A stretch of 9,914 nucleotides of DNA from SZAS-79 sp038211455 (GTDB lineage Bacteria; Pseudomonadota; Gammaproteobacteria; Burkholderiales; SG8-39): the NCBI GenBank assembly GCA_038211455.1, contig JBBQVP010000161.1, forward strand, positions 1 to 9,914, in the 5' to 3' direction. Shown here in pieces: positions 7,032-9,914 of this stretch; the stretch's first letter is position 1; every line of letters starts with the position of its first letter. Both the position numbers and the translations under genes were made by a program. Below the pieces are notes generated by a model. It made no database searches. It was not told where the DNA came from and was given only the letters and a program-made list of their open reading frames with translations.

Positions 7032-7724
7032 GTGCGCCCGGGCTTTCACCTGCTGCGCCTGCTGCCTGCGCTGTCACTGTGCGCCGCGGTGTTCGCCGCA
7101 GATGCGGCTGCCGCGCGGCTGGTCGCAGTCGACGTGGGGCATTATCTTGAAAAGCCCGGCGTGATTTCCGCCAGCGGAATTCCCGAGTTCGAGTACAACC
7201 TCGCGCTCGCGCAGAAGGTGCGCGAGTCGCTCGAGGCCGGCGGCCTGCGCGTGCGCATGATCGGCGAGCGCGGCGATCACGCGAGCCTCGTGGGACGGAC
7301 GATCGAAGCGAGCGGCGCAGATCTCTTTGTGTCCATCCATCATGACTCGGTGCGCGAGCGCTACCTGCCGGTGGCGGACAAGTTCGCGGGCTTCTCGCTC
7401 TTCGTGTCGCGCGAGAACCCGCAGCTCGCGAAGAGCTTGGCCTGCGCGTCGGCGATCGGCGCGGCGCTGCGCCGCGCCGGGTTCACGCCGTCGCGCTACC
7501 ACGCTGATCCGGTGCTGGGCGAGTCGCGCCCGTTTGCCGACGAAGCGAACGGCGTGCACTATTTCGACCACCTTGCCGTCGCGAGGACGGCGCCGATGCC
7601 GGCGCTGTTGCTCGAAGCGGGCGTGGTGGTGAACCGCGAAGAGGAGCTGCGGATCACGCAGCCTGGCGCGCGCGCGGCGATCGCGGCGGCGGTGACCGCA
7701 GGCGTGCAGCAATGCCTGAACTGA
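7032..7724 (+). CDS. N-acetylmuramoyl-L-alanine amidase (Amidase_3), exported
   Basis: The 230-residue product has an N-terminal export signal (basic MRPGFHLLR, then LLPALSLCAAVFAADAAAA, cleavage probably near residue 24-28). The rest is a zinc-dependent Amidase_3 domain that cleaves the lactyl-amide bond between MurNAc and the stem peptide in the periplasm. The expected metal and catalytic residues are in order: His37 in VDVGHYLEK, Glu54 in EFEYNLALA, His103 in SIHHDS and Glu195 in LLLEAGVVVN. It lacks an extra AMIN or LysM domain, so it is a minimal amidase. The start is GTG at 7032, one base after the isomerase stop, with no Shine-Dalgarno, so it may rely on translational coupling. A peptidoglycan enzyme is out of theme here. 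Confidence 0.88.
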   Translation: MRPGFHLLRLLPALSLCAAVFAADAAAARLVAVDVGHYLEKPGVISASGIPEFEYNLALAQKVRESLEAGGLRVRMIGERGDHASLVGRTIEASGADLFVSIHHDSVRERYLPVADKFAGFSLFVSRENPQLAKSLACASAIGAALRRAGFTPSRYHADPVLGESRPFADEANGVHYFDHLAVARTAPMPALLLEAGVVVNREEELRITQPGARAAIAAAVTAGVQQCLN

Positions 7725-7770
7725 AGAGCGAATGCGCTCAAGGCCAGCCTGAACTACTATCGCAGCGCTA
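7725..7770 (+). pseudogene. Possible gene remnant (alpha/beta-hydrolase-like peptide)
   Basis: Directly after the amidase stop, in the same frame, the sequence reads RANALKASLNYYRSA. 'ALxAxLNYYR' is a phrase I associate with the C-terminal half of alpha/beta hydrolases of the epoxide hydrolase type, and the codons from 7734 to 7766 mostly end in G or C. The similarity fades at once, with no nucleophile, acid or histidine motif beyond it. It may be a trace of a deleted gene or chance. Confidence 0.2.
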
Positions 7771-7875
7771 CTTCGCACCGGCCACCGGGTACGGACGCCG
7801 GACGCCGGCTTATGGAAGAAAGCCCGATCTCATCAACGCGGAGACCCGGCGATTCATTTCAACAAGGGAGCGCAG

Positions 7876-8331
7876 ATGAGCTTGCAGGCATTGCGGCTGG
7901 ACCAGCTGGAAGGAAGGATCGGCGAGGAGATCGGCGTGTCGCCCTGGCTCACGGTGGACCAGGCGCGCATCGACCTGTTTGCCAAGGCGATCGATGATCC
8001 GCAGTGGATACACATCGATCCGGTGCGCGCGAAGGCGGGGCCGTTCGGCACCACGATCGCGCACGGGTTCCTGACCCTGTCGCTGCTCTCGCACCTGATC
8101 GAGACCACGTTTTCGTTCGACGACCGCAAGATGGGGGTGAACTACGGGCTCAACCGGGTGCGGTTCACTGCGCCGCTGCCTTCGGGTTCGAAGATTCGCG
8201 CGCGTTTTTCGCTCGGCGCGTACGAGAAGATCGACGGCGGCGTGCAGGTGACGTTCAGCACCGTGGTCGAGCGCGAGGGCGGCGACAAGCCGGTACTGGT
8301 CGCCGAGTGGATCGGCCGGCACTATTTCTGA
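7876..8331 (+). CDS. MaoC-family (hot-dog fold) dehydratase
   Basis: The 151-residue product is a single hot-dog-fold hydratase. Asp41 and His46 in DDPQWIHIDP have the spacing of the catalytic Asp/His pair of R-specific enoyl-CoA hydratases (Asp31/His36 in PhaJ), and GPFGTTIAHGFLTLSLL (55-71) is the central helix typical of the family. It would hydrate an enoyl-CoA to an (R)-3-hydroxyacyl-CoA, or act on a related thioester. The C-terminal part (VNYGLNRVRFTAPLPSGSKI) matches the NodN/MaoC-like branch, whose members have few known substrates. ATG at 7876 follows GGGAG (7866-7870) by five bases. The cyclase-family gene starts ten bases after its stop, so the two are co-transcribed and probably share a pathway. 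Confidence 0.9.
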   Translation: MSLQALRLDQLEGRIGEEIGVSPWLTVDQARIDLFAKAIDDPQWIHIDPVRAKAGPFGTTIAHGFLTLSLLSHLIETTFSFDDRKMGVNYGLNRVRFTAPLPSGSKIRARFSLGAYEKIDGGVQVTFSTVVEREGGDKPVLVAEWIGRHYF

Positions 8332-8341
8332 GGAGCAGGCG

Positions 8342-9415
8342 ATGAAAGGCAAATCCGCGACGCAACGCTGGAAGCAACGGCCCCCCGGTTCGAACTGGGG
8401 GGAATTCGGTCCCGACGACCAGCGCGGGCGCATGAACTACGTGACGCGCGAGAAGATCCTGCAGGGGGTGGCGCAGGTGAAGGAGGGCCTCGCCTTCTGC
8501 CTGTCCCTGCCGCTGGATTTCCCCGGCGGCAACGTGCTGAATCCGCGCCGCCTGCCGCCGCGCCAGTTCGCGACGCTGCGCGACAGTGGCAAGAACGCCG
8601 GCGCGCAGAATTTCTGCTACCCGATGGCGGATGACAATCCGGACCTCACCGACGTCGTCTGCGACGACGTGGTGCTGCTGACGCTGCAGTATTCAACCCA
8701 GTGGGACAGTTTTGCCCACGTGGGGAGCCTGTTCGACGCGGACGGCGACGGCACCCCCGAGATCGTGTTCTACAACGGTTTCCGCGCGAAGGAGCACATC
8801 AAGCCCGCGCCGAGGAAGGAAGGCGTTGAGCCCTGGGCGCGCTATGAAGGTGCGAAGGCCGACGCGCTTGGCATCCAGAACCTTGCCGAGCATGGCGCGC
8901 AGGGCTGCGGCGTGATGATCGACCTGCACGCCCATTACGGTCGCGAACGCAAACCCATCGGCTACGACGACCTGATGCGCGTGCTGGAAGCCGACCGGGT
9001 GGAGGTCGAGAAGGGCGACATGGTGTGCATCTACACCGGGTTTGCCGATGTGATCCTCGAACTCGCCCGCGCGCCCGACGCGAAACTCCTCAACAACACC
9101 GGCACGGGGCTGGACGGGCGCGACGCGAAGCTCCTGCAATGGATCACCGACACGGGGCTGTCGGTGCTGATCTCGGATAACTACGCGGTGGAGATCATTC
9201 CAATGAGTCTCTTCACGCCGCGTCCACACGCTGCGATGCCGCTGCACGAGCACTGCCTGTTCAAGAACGGCATCCACCTGGGCGAGATGTGGTACCTCAC
9301 CGAGCTGGCCAACTGGCTGCGCGCGAAAAAGCGCAACCAGCCCAGAAGGCGGGCTCGCAAATGGCCTGGCATCCCGCCAAGGCGAGGGCCGCGTAGTCGT
9401 CGGTCACGCGGCTGA
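8342..9415 (+). CDS. Cyclase-family (KynB-like) metal hydrolase, 3' end replaced
   Basis: The first ~328 residues form a cyclase-family protein related to arylformamidase and isatin hydrolase, which use a divalent metal to hydrolyse amides or lactones. The metal-site region reads STQWDSFAHVG (118-128), with Asp122 and His126. Gln120 stands where the KynB motif HxGTHxDxxxH has histidine; I recall this as normal in the long (over 300-residue) bacterial branch. IDLHAHYGRE, GDMVCIYTGFAD and the C-terminal EHCLFKNGIHLGEMWYLTEL fit that branch. After WLRA (325-328) the sequence turns into an Arg-rich tail, KKRNQPRRRARKWPG to the stop, unlike any family C-terminus. Those codons are antisense to a TatD-like gene. 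The last ~20 native residues are thus lost. ATG at 8342 follows AGGAG and lies ten bases after maoC. The substrate is unknown, and whether the product works is uncertain. Confidence 0.85.
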   Translation: MKGKSATQRWKQRPPGSNWGEFGPDDQRGRMNYVTREKILQGVAQVKEGLAFCLSLPLDFPGGNVLNPRRLPPRQFATLRDSGKNAGAQNFCYPMADDNPDLTDVVCDDVVLLTLQYSTQWDSFAHVGSLFDADGDGTPEIVFYNGFRAKEHIKPAPRKEGVEPWARYEGAKADALGIQNLAEHGAQGCGVMIDLHAHYGRERKPIGYDDLMRVLEADRVEVEKGDMVCIYTGFADVILELARAPDAKLLNNTGTGLDGRDAKLLQWITDTGLSVLISDNYAVEIIPMSLFTPRPHAAMPLHEHCLFKNGIHLGEMWYLTELANWLRAKKRNQPRRRARKWPGIPPRRGPRSRRSRG

Positions 9416-9446
9416 CCATGTGGGCGTGGGGCTCGATGTAGCGCAT
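9297..9446 (-). pseudogene. TatD/EboB-like metal-dependent hydrolase, N-terminal fragment
   Basis: From ATG at 9446 the minus strand reads MRYIEPHAHMVSRVTDDYAA, then LALAGCQAICEPAFWAG to about 9336, with the HxH metal-binding pair (His7, His9) near the N-terminus. I recognise this as the start of TatD-like metal-dependent hydrolases of the EboB type, which normally run to about 270 residues. After residue 37 it changes to CAFSRAASWPAR and stops at 9297-9299, inside the plus-strand cyclase gene, so about 85% of the gene is missing. It begins 12 bases after the stop of the upstream small gene without a Shine-Dalgarno, which suggests coupled translation. The missing part appears to have been lost in the same event that removed the end of the cyclase gene. 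Confidence 0.7.
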
Positions 9447-9458
9447 GATCGGAAAAGG

Positions 9459-9740
9459 TCAGGAATGAGCGGGCCGCGGAGCACCGAAGGCCCCCTGGAT
9501 TATCGCCGCCGGAATCGGCTCCTCGCTCCGGTCGCTCAGTGCCTCCAGGACGCGGCGTGCCCGGTCCGGCGCGGCCGAGGAAAGCTCGCCCAGCGCGGCG
9601 CGGAGGGCCATCACGCGGTAGTCATCGGCTTGTCCGTGCCTTTCCACGCGGTCGAGGAAGGCGGCGATGTCGATCATCTTGATCCGGGCGTCGAGGAAGC
9701 CGAGGTCAACGAGGTTGGCGGTGGAATTTTTGTCAGTCAC
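9459..9740 (-). CDS. Small protein of unknown function upstream of the TatD-like fragment
   Basis: The 93-residue soluble product starts MTDKNSTANLVDLGFLDARI and is mainly helical and charged, with IDIAAFLDRVERHGQADDYR and LRAALGELSSAAPDRARRVL as the clearest stretches. No signal peptide, membrane segment or catalytic motif is visible. I vaguely recall similar small proteins next to EboB/TatD-like hydrolases, but I do not assign a family. The start is GTG at 9740 (minus strand), preceded by GGGGGA. A weak promoter could lie just upstream on the minus strand (TTGTCA at 9772-9777 and TAGGGT at 9749-9754, 17 bases apart), though this would leave almost no leader. GC-ending codons and the position 12 bases before the hydrolase fragment support a real gene. 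Confidence 0.7.
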   Translation of the reverse strand: MTDKNSTANLVDLGFLDARIKMIDIAAFLDRVERHGQADDYRVMALRAALGELSSAAPDRARRVLEALSDRSEEPIPAAIIQGAFGAPRPAHS

Positions 9741-9796
9741 GATCCCCCACCCTAGCGCGAGTCCCCGACTTTGACAACGCGGACGCGCGAGTGGTC

Positions 9797-9914
9797 TCAG
9801 TCGTCCGCATTTTCGAGTTCCAGCATCCCGAGCGCCTCCACGCCATCGGCGGCCCGCACGTCCGTTCCTTTCCGAATGCGTCCCATGAGACCGGCCAGCA
9901 CGCCGCCGGGACCG
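9797..9914 (-). CDS. ACP S-malonyltransferase-like (FabD-type) protein, C-terminal end
   Basis: The 38 codons inside the window read GPGGVLAGLMGRIRKGTDVR, then AADGVEALGMLELENADD and a TGA at 9797-9799; the rest lies beyond the right edge. The opening GPGGVLAGLMGRI matches the C-terminal 'GPGKVLxGLxKRI' of malonyl-CoA:ACP transacylases, which load malonyl groups onto acyl carrier protein. Only this non-catalytic end is visible, so the Ser-His active site cannot be checked, and a different acyltransferase or a polyketide-type AT domain end is possible. It lies 56 bases upstream of the small gene on the same strand and could share its transcript. Confidence 0.6.
   Translation of the reverse strand, partial: GPGGVLAGLMGRIRKGTDVRAADGVEALGMLELENADD

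Noticed and set aside
7712..7879. 55-codon ORF overlapping the amidase end and touching the maoC start as ATGA
   Set aside because: No Shine-Dalgarno, no recognised similarity, and G/C at third positions well below the neighbouring genes; kept only as an alternative reading of the spacer.
8693..9277. 194-codon minus-strand frame opposite the cyclase gene
   Set aside because: No recognisable motif, His/Arg/Val-rich composition typical of an antisense shadow of a GC-rich gene.
9764..9773. CCCGACTTTG shared with the long inverted repeat arm at 6073-6082
   Set aside because: A ten-base match in 10 kb of GC-rich DNA can arise by chance, and the flanks differ.

Overview
The window is GC-rich bacterial DNA, tightly packed, with GC-ending codons and Shine-Dalgarno starts. 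Gene content and protein style (a separate FadB-type and FadA-type pair, an AlkK/DmdB-like acyl-CoA ligase, MaoC and cyclase-family proteins) suggest a betaproteobacterium, perhaps Rhodocyclales or Burkholderiales. That placement is an impression from the proteins, not a phylogeny. The central theme is beta-oxidation of fatty or other carboxylic acids as CoA thioesters.

Layout. At 1-157 is the end of a plus-strand DUF808 (YedI-like) membrane protein. A perfect 10-bp inverted repeat (173-202) and a hairpin terminator (260-288) separate it from a minus-strand operon reading fadB (4178-2085), a small lipoprotein (2088-1531) and fadA thiolase (1485-307). fadB and the lipoprotein overlap as ATGA. 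A 188-bp divergent spacer (4179-4366) precedes the plus-strand acyl-CoA ligase (4367-6019). A 246-bp spacer (6020-6265) then holds unusual structure: three hairpins that each show ACCGA in the loop, two of them in ~40-bp direct repeats, and between the first and second a 29-bp perfect inverted repeat. After this come, all on the plus strand, an enoyl-CoA isomerase-like crotonase (6266-7030), an N-acetylmuramoyl-L-alanine amidase (7032-7724), a MaoC-type hydratase (7876-8331) and a cyclase-family protein (8342-9415).

Right end. The cyclase gene loses family similarity at about 9326. Beyond that point its reading frame is the antisense of the N-terminal ~37 codons of a minus-strand TatD-like metal-dependent hydrolase (start 9446), which is itself cut at about 9336. 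Two convergent genes therefore appear to have lost their 3' ends at one shared junction. Upstream of the hydrolase fragment on the minus strand are a 93-residue protein of unknown function and the C-terminus of an ACP malonyltransferase-like protein running off the window.

Working together: the ligase would activate acids to CoA esters, FadB would hydrate and oxidise enoyl-CoA, FadA would cleave the ketoacyl-CoA, and the isomerase-like crotonase and MaoC hydratase would handle double bonds of other position or stereochemistry. The cyclase-family enzyme, the lipoprotein and the amidase have no obvious place in that scheme. I see no CRISPR array, tRNA, rRNA, transposase or defence system. The main items worth a second look are the hairpin array with its inverted repeat and the junction near 9326-9336.
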